From an uncultured Collinsella sp. (GTDB taxonomy: Bacteria; Actinomycetota; Coriobacteriia; Coriobacteriales; Coriobacteriaceae), in assembly GCA_958403395.1 (NCBI GenBank), contig CATXXF010000019.1, positions 1-38,705 on the forward strand: a stretch of DNA of 38,705 nucleotides, given 5' to 3'. A program made the position numbers and the translations under genes. Positions 8,914 through 19,923 of the stretch are shown here, piece after piece (position 1 is the stretch's first letter; each line of letters starts with the position of its first letter). The notes under the pieces are model-generated. The model saw nothing but the letters and a program-made list of their open reading frames with translations. It was not told the origin of the DNA and made no database searches.

Positions 8914-8928
8914 ATTGCATTATGCAAT
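8914..8928. promoter_or_regulatory. Perfect palindrome overlapping a possible -10 box
   Basis: ATTGCAT-T-ATGCAAT is a perfect 7-bp inverted repeat with a single central base. On the minus strand it contains CATAAT, a possible -10 box for the second LytSR operon, with TTGATG about 20 nt upstream as a poor -35. It could be an operator; no known regulator is identified. Confidence 0.35.
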
Positions 8929-8969
8929 CAAATACTGTGTTTTACATCAAGCCATCGATGAACGGTAGC

Positions 8970-10247
8970 TTAGGCGCTGTACTTGTTTGCCTCGCCGAAG
9001 GTGCCGGCCTCGACAATCCAGCCGTCCTTCATGATGACGTCCATGTTGTCGGTGTTGAGCACGTGGATGTCGGCGGCGACGTCACCGTTGACGACCAGCA
9101 GGTCGGCGCACTTGCCGGCCTCGATGGAACCGGTCTCGTCCTCGATGTGGCACATCTTGGCACCATTGAGGGTGGCGCAGGTGATGGTCTCGACCGGGGT
9201 GAAGCCGATCTTGTCGACGAACTCGTACATCTCTTCAATGGAGCAGGTGCCGTACGGGGTGACGAAGGAGAAGGAGTCGGAGCCGATCGTCATGACGACG
9301 CCGCGCTTCTTGGCCTCGCGCAGGCAGTCGTAGTTGCGCTGCAGCTCCTTCTCGACCAGGGTGCCCTCGTACTTGTCGTGCAGCTCGGGGACGTAAACGG
9401 GCGGATAGGTGGCGTACCAGGTGGGCAGGAAGGCGATCGTCGGGGTGAAGAAGGTGCCCTGCTCGGCCATGAGGTCCATGGTACGCTCATCGATATCGAA
9501 GCCGTGAATCAGCTGCTCGCAGCCAAAGCGAACGGAATCGTAGGCAGCGGCGTGGTTGTTATAGCAGTGGCTCCACACGGGGATGCCGACCATCTTGGCC
9601 TCTTCGACCACGGCCTGAATCTCCTCGGAGCAGTAGTGCTGGTCGCGGCCGGAGTCCCAGCGCCAGATGCCGCCACCGGTAGCCCAGATCTTGATGGCAT
9701 CGGGGTTCTCGCGCAGGCGACGACGGACGGCCTTGCGCAGATCCCAAGGACCGTCGACCTGATCGCCCCAGGGGTGCGATTCCTTGTTGAGCTCCTGGCT
9801 GCAGTGGTGGGAGTCGCCGTGGCCGGCAACGCGGCAGAAGCCAAGGCCGGTGGCCAGAACGCGCGGGCCCTTGAAGACGCCCTTGTCGATGCAGTCACGG
9901 ATCTGGATACCAAAGCGGCCGATCTCGCAGACGGTGGTGAGGCCGTGGGTGAGGCAGTCGTAGGCCTGCTTGACGGCGACGGCCTGCTTCTCGAGGAGCG
10001 GCTGCATGACCCAGTCGGTGTCATCGTCGGTCAAGTTGCCCGAGAAGTGCAGGTGGGTGTCGATCAGGCCGGGAAGGACGGTCTTGCCGGCGGCGTCGAT
10101 GACCTCAACGCCCTCGGGAAGGTCCTGCATGGCACCGGCGTACTCGATCTTGCCGTTGTCGTCGACGAGAACGAGGGAGTTCTCGACCGGCTCGGCGCCG
10201 GTACCGTCGATGAGCTTGCCGCCAACGATTGCATACTTAGTGGACAT
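8970..10247 (-). CDS. Amidohydrolase (imidazolonepropionase/prolidase-like)
   Basis: A 425-aa amidohydrolase-superfamily enzyme of the COG1228 type, which includes imidazolonepropionase and metal-dependent Xaa-Pro/Xaa-Arg dipeptidases. The TIM-barrel metal ligands are present: HLH (H65, H67), K186 in IKIWATGG (bridging, carboxylated lysine), H227 (WSHCYN), H248 (IHGFD) and D324 (GSDS). Small beta-sandwich segments at both ends and LPGLIDTH are typical. AAGGAGG precedes the ATG, an almost perfect ribosome-binding site. It lies 131 nt downstream of an amino-acid permease gene with a GC hairpin but no T-run between, so the two are probably co-transcribed: uptake followed by hydrolysis of a cyclic amide or dipeptide. 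The exact substrate cannot be told. Confidence 0.88.
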   Translation of the reverse strand: MSTKYAIVGGKLIDGTGAEPVENSLVLVDDNGKIEYAGAMQDLPEGVEVIDAAGKTVLPGLIDTHLHFSGNLTDDDTDWVMQPLLEKQAVAVKQAYDCLTHGLTTVCEIGRFGIQIRDCIDKGVFKGPRVLATGLGFCRVAGHGDSHHCSQELNKESHPWGDQVDGPWDLRKAVRRRLRENPDAIKIWATGGGIWRWDSGRDQHYCSEEIQAVVEEAKMVGIPVWSHCYNNHAAAYDSVRFGCEQLIHGFDIDERTMDLMAEQGTFFTPTIAFLPTWYATYPPVYVPELHDKYEGTLVEKELQRNYDCLREAKKRGVVMTIGSDSFSFVTPYGTCSIEEMYEFVDKIGFTPVETITCATLNGAKMCHIEDETGSIEAGKCADLLVVNGDVAADIHVLNTDNMDVIMKDGWIVEAGTFGEANKYSA

Positions 10248-10329
10248 GGTTCCTCCTTATGGATCCATATAGTGGGCGAGGCCGTGTTGGGTTAAGGCCT
10301 CACAAAGCTACCCAAGTGGCGCCGGGTTC

Positions 10330-10358
10330 GGTGCGCGGAAGAGAGGGTCCCGCGCACC
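10330..10358. other. Intercistronic GC hairpin
   Basis: A perfect 9-bp stem (GGTGCGCGG / CCGCGCACC) with an 11-nt loop between the permease and amidohydrolase genes. No T-run follows on either strand, so it looks like an mRNA-stabilising or processing hairpin rather than a terminator. Confidence 0.4.
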
Positions 10359-10378
10359 TGATCCGCCCCGGCTCGGCG

Positions 10379-11830
10379 TTACTTTTTGCGGGAATTGGTG
10401 AAGGCCATGAGAGCCAGGCCGACGGCCAGCCAGCCGATCACGATGCTCCACTCCACCATGTTGAGAGAGGCGGGAGAGAACGGAATCACGAGCAGGCCGA
10501 TGATGATAGCGCAGGCAGCGATAGCGAGGCCGATGCCAAACTTGCCGCCGGGCACCTCGTAGGGACGAGGCAGGTCGGGCTCGGTGAAGCGCATGCGCAG
10601 GCAAGCGAGGGCGACCATGCCGCAGGAGAAGATGAAGGCGAGAGCCGACACGTTGGTCAGAGGGATGAGCATGTTCTTGCCCAGGAACGGACCGACGACG
10701 GTGATGACACCCAGGACGACGCAGGCGAGCTTGGGGGCGCCGGACTTGGGGTCGACCTCGGCGAACTGCTCGGGCAGCTGGCCCTTGCGGCCCATGGCGA
10801 GCATGATGCGGCTCGTGGCGCCGTAGAAGGAGTTCATCGGGCCCATGGGTCCAAGCGTGGCGATGACGAGCATGGCCAAGTACAGGAGCATGTTGATGCC
10901 CTTGAGGCAGGCGAGCGCGGGAACCGGGCTCTTAACGAACTCATGCCAGTCGAGGATGGTGCCGAACGAGTAGATGCAGACCATGTAGAAGCCGCCAGCG
11001 GCCAGCAGAGCCAGGGAGATGATCTTGCCGAACTTGTTCCAGTTGAGGCCCTCGGCTGCTTCCTCAGCCTGCTGAGGAATGGTGTCGAAGCCAGCGTAGA
11101 AGAACGGGGTCAGAACCAGGACCGACACGATGCCGGCAAACAGGCTGGTGCTCTCGGTAGCGGCCTTGCCGCCGCCAGCGCCGGTGACCTGGGAGAACAC
11201 GGGCATGGCATTGTCCGGCGAGCCGGTGAACAGCGAGACGCCCATGGCGAGCAGCATGCCGCAGAGCAGGGCCTTGGTCAGGAAGGCCTGGAGCTTGGCA
11301 GCCGAGCTGGCACCGCGGAAATTGAGGAAGATGACGTAGACTGCAAAGCCGAGCGCGATCAGCGTCGGGAACAGGTAAACGTCGGCCCCCAGGATGGTGT
11401 AGAGCTTGACGGCGCGCAGCCACTCAAGGCCGGGCAGGCTGCCGAACATTTCGGACACGAGGGTCGAAATGGCGATGGCCTCCCACGGGCACAGGATGCC
11501 GTTGCCCAGGGCCAAAAGCCATCCGGTGATGTAGCTCAGCGTACGGCCAAAGCTACGATCGACATACTCGACAATGCCGCCCGAGATGGGGATAGCAGCC
11601 GTGAGCTCACCGAAAACAGCTCCGACGGGCACGAGGAAGATTGCACCCAAGAGGAATGCGATCATAGCGGGAACGGGACCGCCGCCCACGACCATCCAGT
11701 CGCCGACCTGCAGAACCCAACCGGTACCGATGATGGCACCGAAGCCGATGGTGAAGAAGTTCCAGAGCGAAAGCGTTTTCTTCATGCCGCCGTTATCCTC
11801 GACTGCAACTTCTGCGTTCTTGTCCGCCAT
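10379..11830 (-). CDS. APC-superfamily amino-acid permease
   Basis: A 483-aa integral membrane transporter with about 12 predicted helices. The first helix motif GFGAIIGTGWVL is the APC substrate/cation-binding G-x-G region. PISGGIVEYVDRSFG resembles the conserved second-loop region, and PLTNVSALAFIFSCG lies in the second half. It therefore imports an amino acid, or exchanges one for a product, across the cytoplasmic membrane. GGAAAGGAGGGGAACA before the ATG gives a strong ribosome-binding site. The amidohydrolase follows in the same direction. Codon use is strongly biased, as in nifJ and arcC, suggesting high expression. The leader contains the perfect hairpin TGACGCC / GGCGTCA (11851-11867). 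The substrate is unknown. Confidence 0.88.
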   Translation of the reverse strand: MADKNAEVAVEDNGGMKKTLSLWNFFTIGFGAIIGTGWVLQVGDWMVVGGGPVPAMIAFLLGAIFLVPVGAVFGELTAAIPISGGIVEYVDRSFGRTLSYITGWLLALGNGILCPWEAIAISTLVSEMFGSLPGLEWLRAVKLYTILGADVYLFPTLIALGFAVYVIFLNFRGASSAAKLQAFLTKALLCGMLLAMGVSLFTGSPDNAMPVFSQVTGAGGGKAATESTSLFAGIVSVLVLTPFFYAGFDTIPQQAEEAAEGLNWNKFGKIISLALLAAGGFYMVCIYSFGTILDWHEFVKSPVPALACLKGINMLLYLAMLVIATLGPMGPMNSFYGATSRIMLAMGRKGQLPEQFAEVDPKSGAPKLACVVLGVITVVGPFLGKNMLIPLTNVSALAFIFSCGMVALACLRMRFTEPDLPRPYEVPGGKFGIGLAIAACAIIIGLLVIPFSPASLNMVEWSIVIGWLAVGLALMAFTNSRKK

Positions 11831-12184
11831 TGTTCCCCTCCTTTCCTGTTTGACGCCCTTGGCGTCACCCCTTGCGCGGTCCGTTTTGCCGCGCGCTTTT
11901 ATTCCATGGCTTTAAGATACGGCCTTGGCGCAGCAGCGCCGCTCGCAGCTCGACCGAAGGCAGAATTGCAAAACGAGCGGCACCGTTTTTGGGACGAACG
12001 GCGGGAGACGTCATTCGTCTTGGACGCTTTCATCTTGTCTGCTTTTGAATACCTGTTGCCGTGACGCTTGGCGCGCGGCGCGGCAACGTTCATACCATTT
12101 GTCAGGCTTTTGGCGCACATACCCATGTGTCGTGCATCTTTTTATGTAGGATAGACAAGTTACACATGAGGCAAGGTGATTCGA
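11831..12184. other. Divergent intergenic region, permease / C39-like peptidase
   Basis: A 354-nt region between divergent genes. It holds two hairpins in the presumed permease leader: 11851-11867 (7 bp, 3-nt loop) and GCGCGG / CCGCGC at 11874-11894, which is followed by GCTTTTATT on the plus strand. AAAACG / CGTTTT (about 11959-11980) is a further weak inverted repeat. A possible -10 box TAGGAT lies about 40 nt before the peptidase start. I see no open reading frame with a credible ribosome-binding site and no RNA gene I recognise. Confidence 0.4.
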
Positions 12185-13186
12185 ATGGCATACGGATACA
12201 ATGACGGCGACCAACGGCCACAAAGCGTGCGCCTTGCCGGCCGCACCACGCCAACGCCCAGAAGCACCTCCGACAACGACAGCCCGCAGCGCCCCCAAGA
12301 GCAGCCCGGGGCTTCTTCGCGGCAACAAAGCCGTACCGTGCAGCAGTCAGACCGCGTGAGTACGAGCACACGCCAACGCCAGACCGACACATCGCAGCCA
12401 CGCCGCTACGATCGCCGTAAGACCGACTACTACGTCAAGCGCTCCTTTTCGCGACCTCAACGCGATCGCGGCAATTCCGCCCCTCACCCTGCGTCGCACG
12501 CCACAAGTCACGCGCTTCCGGCCCGCCGCCTACGCCTTACGCTTTGCTCCATCGCCGCCTGCCTCGTCTTTGTGTTTTTGGGATCCTGTATCTCCCACGG
12601 ATCAGCCGGTCTTGAGCCCACAGCCGAAGACAAGCTGCTTAAAGCTCCCGTCGCGCCCGGTTACTCCTTTGCGTTCTCGACCCCACGCTCGCAATGGCAA
12701 GCCGGCACCATGCCCCACATCTACCAAATTGACCCCGCATGGTCGGAGCTGCCCTATGCCGGTGGCACTATTCGCGAAAACGCTTGCGGTCCTACCTGCC
12801 TCACCATGGTCTATATCTTTAAGACCGGCCATACCGATAAGACGCCGGTCGATATATGCGCACTGGCCGAAGCCGGCAACTACGCCCCCACCGGTGCCAC
12901 CGAGTGGTCGTTTATGACAGGCGGTGCGTGGCAGCTGGGGCTCAACGGAACACAGCTCTATAACGATCGTGAATCGATTGCCCAAGCACTTCGCTCGGGT
13001 GCGCCCGTCATCGCCGCAGTGCGCCCCGGTACGTTTACCAACGTAGGCCACTACATCGTGCTCTACGGCATCGACGATGCCAACCAGATTGGCGTCTACG
13101 ACCCCAACTCGGCCAGCCGCAGCGCCCGCCGCTGGGGCGTCGTAGAGGTCCTCAACGAAGTCGAAGCCATGTGGGCCTACTACTAG
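12185..13186 (+). CDS. Membrane-anchored C39-like cysteine peptidase
   Basis: A 333-aa protein. Residues 1-112 are predicted disordered and rich in Arg, Gln, Ser, Thr and Pro. One transmembrane helix follows (about 116-134), then an exported C39_2-like papain-fold domain with catalytic ENACGPTCL (C201), GHYIVLYG (H289) and VYDPNS (D306). The topology should be cytoplasmic tail, single membrane anchor, external peptidase. LGSC at 132-135 resembles a lipobox, but the long N-terminal tail makes lipidation unlikely. AAGGTG precedes the ATG at 12185; a GTG at 12176 is an in-frame alternative. It is convergent with arcC and its stop codon lies inside a REP-like repeat. Whether it cleaves proteins or peptidoglycan cross-links is unknown. 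Confidence 0.8.
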   Translation: MAYGYNDGDQRPQSVRLAGRTTPTPRSTSDNDSPQRPQEQPGASSRQQSRTVQQSDRVSTSTRQRQTDTSQPRRYDRRKTDYYVKRSFSRPQRDRGNSAPHPASHATSHALPARRLRLTLCSIAACLVFVFLGSCISHGSAGLEPTAEDKLLKAPVAPGYSFAFSTPRSQWQAGTMPHIYQIDPAWSELPYAGGTIRENACGPTCLTMVYIFKTGHTDKTPVDICALAEAGNYAPTGATEWSFMTGGAWQLGLNGTQLYNDRESIAQALRSGAPVIAAVRPGTFTNVGHYIVLYGIDDANQIGVYDPNSASRSARRWGVVEVLNEVEAMWAYY

Positions 13187-13267
13187 TCATTGGGGACAGA
13201 CTTAAATGAGTGGTCATTGGGGACGCTCTTGTTTGACTAGTCATTTAAGTACGTCCCCAATGACTAG
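13183..13267. repeat. REP-like palindromic element overlapping a stop codon
   Basis: Two 27-nt arms (13183-13209 and 13241-13267) are inverted repeats differing at two positions; each begins or ends with CTAG and contains TCATTGGGGAC. A third copy of TCATTGGGGAC (13214-13224) lies between the arms. The left arm includes the TAG stop of the peptidase gene. The layout resembles REP/BIME elements mobilised by REP-associated tyrosine transposases; no transposase is in this window. Confidence 0.75.
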
Positions 13268-13273
13268 GTGAAC

Positions 13274-13309
13274 AGCAAAAGCCCCGCAGTCGGAGCGGAC
13301 TGCGGGGCT
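13274..13309 (-). terminator. Intrinsic terminator of arcC
   Basis: On the minus strand a perfect 12-bp stem (AGCCCCGCAGTC / GACTGCGGGGCT) with a 6-nt loop is followed by TTTTGCTGTT. It lies 65 nt past the arcC stop codon. Confidence 0.85.
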
Positions 13310-13374
13310 CAGGAAGAGAGGCTAGTTTGTGGGCGCTTTGCCTGGCACCCACGAGAGAGGCAACAGAGTAGAGA

Positions 13375-14337
13375 CTACTCGTGGATGCGGGTACCGGAGA
13401 GGCCGGCCATGGTCTCGGCGGCCTTGTCCAGAGCGCCGATGATGCAGGTGCGGCCCTTGCGGGAACGGGCGAACTTGATGGCAGCGCGGACCTTGGGCTC
13501 CATGGAACCCTTGCCGAACTGGCCCTCGTCGGCCAGGCGCTCGGCCTCATCAGCGGTGAGGTCCTCGAGCTCCTCCTGGTTGGGCTTGCCAAAGTTGATG
13601 GCGACATGCTCAACGGCGGTCAGCAGGAACAGAACGTCGGCGTCGCAGTCCTCGGCCAGCAGCTCGCCGCCCAGGTCCTTGTCGATGACGGCGGGAACGC
13701 CCTTGTAGCAGCCCTTGTTCTCGTAGTCGCGGACGACGGGGATGCCGCCGCCACCGCAGGCGATGACGATGAACTCGTTGTCGAGCAGGTTGAGGATGGA
13801 GTCAGCCTCGACGATCTTCTTGGGATCGGGGGAAGCGACGACGCGACGCCAGCCGCGGCCGGAATCCTCGACGAAGACCTTGGAGGGATCCTCGGCCATG
13901 AACTCCTTGGCCTGCTCCTCGGTGTAGAAGGGGCCGATCGGCTTGGTCGGGTTCTTGAACGCGGGATCGTCGGGGTCGCACTCGATCTGGGTGACGACGG
14001 TGGCGGCGTGCCAACGCTTATAGCGCTTGTGCATCTCGCGGCCGATGCCCTGCTGCAGGTGATAACCAATGTAGCCCTGGGACATGGCGCCGCACTCGGG
14101 CAGCGGCATCTCGGGGGTACCGATGGCATCGTGGGCAGCGGCGAAGGCGTTCTGGATCATGCCGACCTGCGGGCCGTTGCCGTGGGTGATGATGATCTCA
14201 TTGCCCTGCTCGATGAGCCCGAGGAGAGCGTGGGCGGTGTTGCTCACGGCCTCGATCTGCTCGACGGGGTTGTTGCCGAGGGCGTTGCCGCCAAGGGCGA
14301 CGACAATACGATCGGGCTTGCCAAGAGGCTTAGACAT
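13375..14337 (-). CDS. arcC: Carbamate kinase
   Basis: A 320-aa carbamate kinase of the amino-acid-kinase fold. It makes ATP and carbamate from carbamoyl phosphate and ADP, usually as the last step of arginine-deiminase, agmatine or purine-derived catabolism. Family motifs are IVVALGGNAL, ITHGNGPQVG, EDSGRGWRRVV, ACGGGGIPV and the VIDKDLGGELLA region. The ATG at 14335-14337 is chosen for its AAAGGAT site and because the family begins just before the IVVALGGNA strand; the frame is open 36 nt further. No arginine deiminase or carbamoyltransferase gene lies next to it, so it is a stand-alone copy here. Strong codon bias suggests high expression. It follows an AT-rich upstream region. Confidence 0.95.
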   Translation of the reverse strand: MSKPLGKPDRIVVALGGNALGNNPVEQIEAVSNTAHALLGLIEQGNEIIITHGNGPQVGMIQNAFAAAHDAIGTPEMPLPECGAMSQGYIGYHLQQGIGREMHKRYKRWHAATVVTQIECDPDDPAFKNPTKPIGPFYTEEQAKEFMAEDPSKVFVEDSGRGWRRVVASPDPKKIVEADSILNLLDNEFIVIACGGGGIPVVRDYENKGCYKGVPAVIDKDLGGELLAEDCDADVLFLLTAVEHVAINFGKPNQEELEDLTADEAERLADEGQFGKGSMEPKVRAAIKFARSRKGRTCIIGALDKAAETMAGLSGTRIHE

Positions 14338-14857
14338 TGCTGGAATCCTTTCTGTAAAAGGCCTACAACCCATTAATAACCCGCGTCCGTGCGATACGCG
14401 AGTTTATTAAGGTTTATATTCTCTTTATCGCTCATTTTATTCATTTTGAAAATAGCGGAACGGTGAACGGTCGTTTTTATCCGCTCAGCGTACAGAACTC
14501 CAGCTCAGACATATCTACGTAATTTACGTGCGACTTTATTTAAATGAAGCGAGGATTATGTCGGATTATGCAAACTACATCTCTGCTAAACACAAAACGG
14601 ACAGCGCAATATCTTACTCGCACTATACGAGATTCTATGCACTTATAAGTCGAGTATGCACCCCTGCAAAAACAAGGGGCTTTTCATCCAGCAAAAGGAA
14701 TAAAGAAGAGCTCCGAAAAGACGGCAGCAACCCTGTCCTCCCCCGCGTCCCAAAGTGGCGCGAGGTTTCGCGGCAAAGCCGCGAAACAGCGAAAGGGACG
14801 GAACACCCGGCCAACTACGTCCTTCATCCGCCCACACAATCCGAGGACGTAGTCGTA
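14338..14857. other. AT-rich control region and structured sequence, arcC / nifJ
   Basis: The stretch 14400-14660 is clearly more AT-rich than its surroundings and should hold the arcC promoter (minus strand). Visible structures: the 13-nt palindrome ACGTAA-T-TTACGT (14517-14529); AGCGGA / TCCGCT flanking the repeated AACGGT (about 14455-14487); a plus-strand hairpin CCCCT / AGGGG followed by CTTTT (about 14658-14683); and a perfect 9-bp hairpin GTTTCGCGG / CCGCGAAAC (14765-14787) inside an outer CGTCCC / GGGACG pairing. A 105-codon frame at 14558-14875 has a weak GAGG site but runs through these hairpins and I do not accept it as a gene. A structured RNA on the plus strand is possible. Confidence 0.4.
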
Positions 14858-14982
14858 GCAGGATCTGAGGGCTGACCTTCGCGGACACTCCGCAGGACGA
14901 AAGAACCCCCACCGCACGTAGTGCGCAGCGGGGGTTCTTTCATGTCCGAGGACGTCCGCGAAGGTCAGCCCTCAGATCCTGC
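14858..14982. repeat. 29-bp perfect inverted repeat enclosing a terminator hairpin
   Basis: Arms 14858-14886 and 14954-14982 are perfect inverted repeats. Between them, GAAAGAACCCCC (14899-14910) pairs with GGGGGTTCTTTC (14930-14941), with a further small CGCA/TGCG hairpin in its loop. CCGAGGACGT also occurs as a direct repeat at 14841 and 14946. The right arm begins 11 nt past the nifJ stop codon. It is probably the nifJ terminator and 3'-end protector; T-runs are short on both strands. A small mobile inverted-repeat element is an alternative. Confidence 0.8.
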
Positions 14983-14992
14983 GGTGGGAGAC

Positions 14993-18532
<3,540 letters not shown>

Positions 18533-18564
18533 ATACCCCTCTCCTCTCATATAGGTATACAGGC

Positions 18565-18580
18565 CCCGGCGATCGCCGGG
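18565..18580. promoter_or_regulatory. Perfect 16-nt palindrome upstream of nifJ
   Basis: CCCGGCGATCGCCGGG is perfectly self-complementary and lies 33 nt upstream of the nifJ start codon. Without a loop it reads more like a protein operator than an RNA hairpin. The factor is unknown. Confidence 0.35.
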
Positions 18581-18936
18581 ATATTGGCGTGATGGGATTT
18601 ACGCTGTTGCTTCCAATCATCTGGCAGGCAGGCTCAGCAGCAGGTACGTGGCGTGGAGAGAAGACATGCCGAGGCGAGGGCCAGCTGATGCGCCCCACAG
18701 ACCCGACCGCCCGTCTTGCACATGACCGAGCGCCGCAAAGGCCGCATGCCGGATGCTCCCGGGCACGCCCCGGCGATGGGAAGCGCCCGCAACGGAAATC
18801 CGCATGCGGGTTTATTGTACCCCGCCGTCAAGTGTAATTTCGGCAAATATAGGCGGGCGGTAAAGGTTTACCCCGACTGACCGCCAAGGGGCGAAATGGC
18901 CCCTCGTCCCGAGCGGCCGGCCCTGGCGCGCCAAGG
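18581..18936. other. Intergenic region upstream of nifJ
   Basis: About 350 nt without a credible gene. A plus-strand hairpin CCCGCA / TGCGGG with an inner CGG/CCG pairing (18786-18810) is followed by TTTATT, like a terminator, which would fit a small plus-strand transcript or RNA from about 18600. It also contains GC-rich inverted repeats near 18885-18935. I do not recognise a known RNA family. Short frames at 18589-18837 (plus) and 18617-18846 (minus) lack family resemblance and ribosome-binding sites. Confidence 0.3.
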
Positions 18937-18982
18937 AGTGTCCCCAAGTGCCGGCAGAAAAGGAACGTCCCTAACTGCCGGC
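18937..18982. repeat. Tandem REP-like GGGAC units overlapping a stop codon
   Basis: Two direct copies, 18937-18955 and 18964-18982, share the pattern (G/A)(T/C)GTCCC..AA(G/C)TGCCGGC with 4 differences in 19. The second copy reaches into the TAG stop of the FHA-protein gene on the minus strand. In that reading the unit contains TTGGGGACACTC, close to TTGGGGACGCTC of the element at 13183-13267. Confidence 0.65.
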
Positions 18983-19920
18983 TAGAGGGCACCGAAGAGG
19001 ATGGCGTAGGTAGTGGATTCGCCGAGCTTGAGCTCGTCGCCGGGATTGAGTTGGGCGGAACGGCCGGGCTCGACCTGAATGCAGACGCGCGTGGCCCCGT
19101 TTACCACCACGGTTCCGTTGGTGGACGACAAGTCCTCGACATGCCAGATATTTTGAGCATCGCACCAGATATGGGCATGGCGGGCCGAGACATCGTCGCC
19201 GACGTCGGTAATATCGCCCTCACCAGTGGCCAGCGCGCCAATCTCAACACCCTGCTCACTCGGCTGAATCCAGCGCGGGGCGCTCACGACAAAACTGTTT
19301 TGCACGCGCAACAAGCCCAAGGGGTGCGCCGGGGCGGGTTCGCGTTCGCCCGCAGTCAGCGACATGCCAAGCGAACGCGGCGTGGATGTGCCTCCGCCAC
19401 AGGTCGCGTGCGCGTAGTCGATGGAATAGTTCACCGAGGACCGCACATCCGCCGAACAACCGACGGCGACAAACAGCACCAGCACGGCCTCGGCGCGCTC
19501 GGCGGGCATGAGTTCCGCCGCCTGGGACAGGCGATCGAGCGCGTTGCGATAGAGATTCGTGTCCTGGTGGCACTCTTCGAGCGCGCGTACCATCGGTTCA
19601 CCTGCAGGACCGCACACCATATTGATCACAGCCGTGGAGTCCATGGGATTGCGCTGGCGCAGGGCCAGTTGCGACATAATACGCGCAGCCGAGGTACCGT
19701 ATTCGGCAAAGTAGCGCTGCTGAAGCGTGCCGACCGGCGCGCGAACGATAAAGCGGGAAACCCAAGAGCGATCGGCGGCTCGGCTCTGCGGGCTGCGGCC
19801 GTCGGCGAGCGGACGGGACGAAAGCACCAAGCCGCACAGCTCGATATGGCTCAGATGCGCTGCGCGCTTAAAGATGTCAAACATGGCCCCGCATGGGGTG
19901 AGCTCAACTTGAGATGCCAT
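18982..19920 (-). CDS. FHA-domain protein with unknown N-terminal region
   Basis: A 312-aa protein. Residues 1-205 form a predicted mostly helical region I do not recognise; residues about 210-312 are a forkhead-associated domain with SARHAHIW (S245, R247, H248) and SSTNGT (266-270). The usual Gly-Arg of the phosphothreonine-binding loop reads IGA at 227-229, so the key arginine seems missing and binding may be altered. No membrane segment. AAGGAGG precedes the ATG; the gene starts 3 nt behind the kinase stop, so it is the last gene of the exported-protein/kinase/FHA operon. A plausible role is to read phosphothreonines made by that kinase. The stop codon touches a REP-like repeat. Confidence 0.82.
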   Translation of the reverse strand: MASQVELTPCGAMFDIFKRAAHLSHIELCGLVLSSRPLADGRSPQSRAADRSWVSRFIVRAPVGTLQQRYFAEYGTSAARIMSQLALRQRNPMDSTAVINMVCGPAGEPMVRALEECHQDTNLYRNALDRLSQAAELMPAERAEAVLVLFVAVGCSADVRSSVNYSIDYAHATCGGGTSTPRSLGMSLTAGEREPAPAHPLGLLRVQNSFVVSAPRWIQPSEQGVEIGALATGEGDITDVGDDVSARHAHIWCDAQNIWHVEDLSSTNGTVVVNGATRVCIQVEPGRSAQLNPGDELKLGESTTYAILFGAL

Positions 19921-19923
19921 GAC

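Noticed and set aside
8823..12064. Long plus-strand frames opposite the amidohydrolase (490 codons) and permease (601 codons)
   Set aside because: Composition is that of antisense shadows of highly biased genes, and the minus-strand products have complete family motifs and strong ribosome-binding sites.
13183..13267. A CRISPR array or insertion-sequence end at the GGGGAC repeats
   Set aside because: Only two to three units, arranged as inverted copies, with no regular spacers and no transposase gene nearby.
14640..14860. A known riboswitch (SAM, T-box or c-di-GMP type) upstream of nifJ/arcC
   Set aside because: Short stretches look vaguely similar, but the conserved cores of these families are absent.
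14558..14875. A 105-codon plus-strand frame starting MSDYANYISAK
   Set aside because: Its second half runs through strong hairpins and part of the long inverted repeat, and the ribosome-binding site is weak. Kept only as a note in the intergenic feature.
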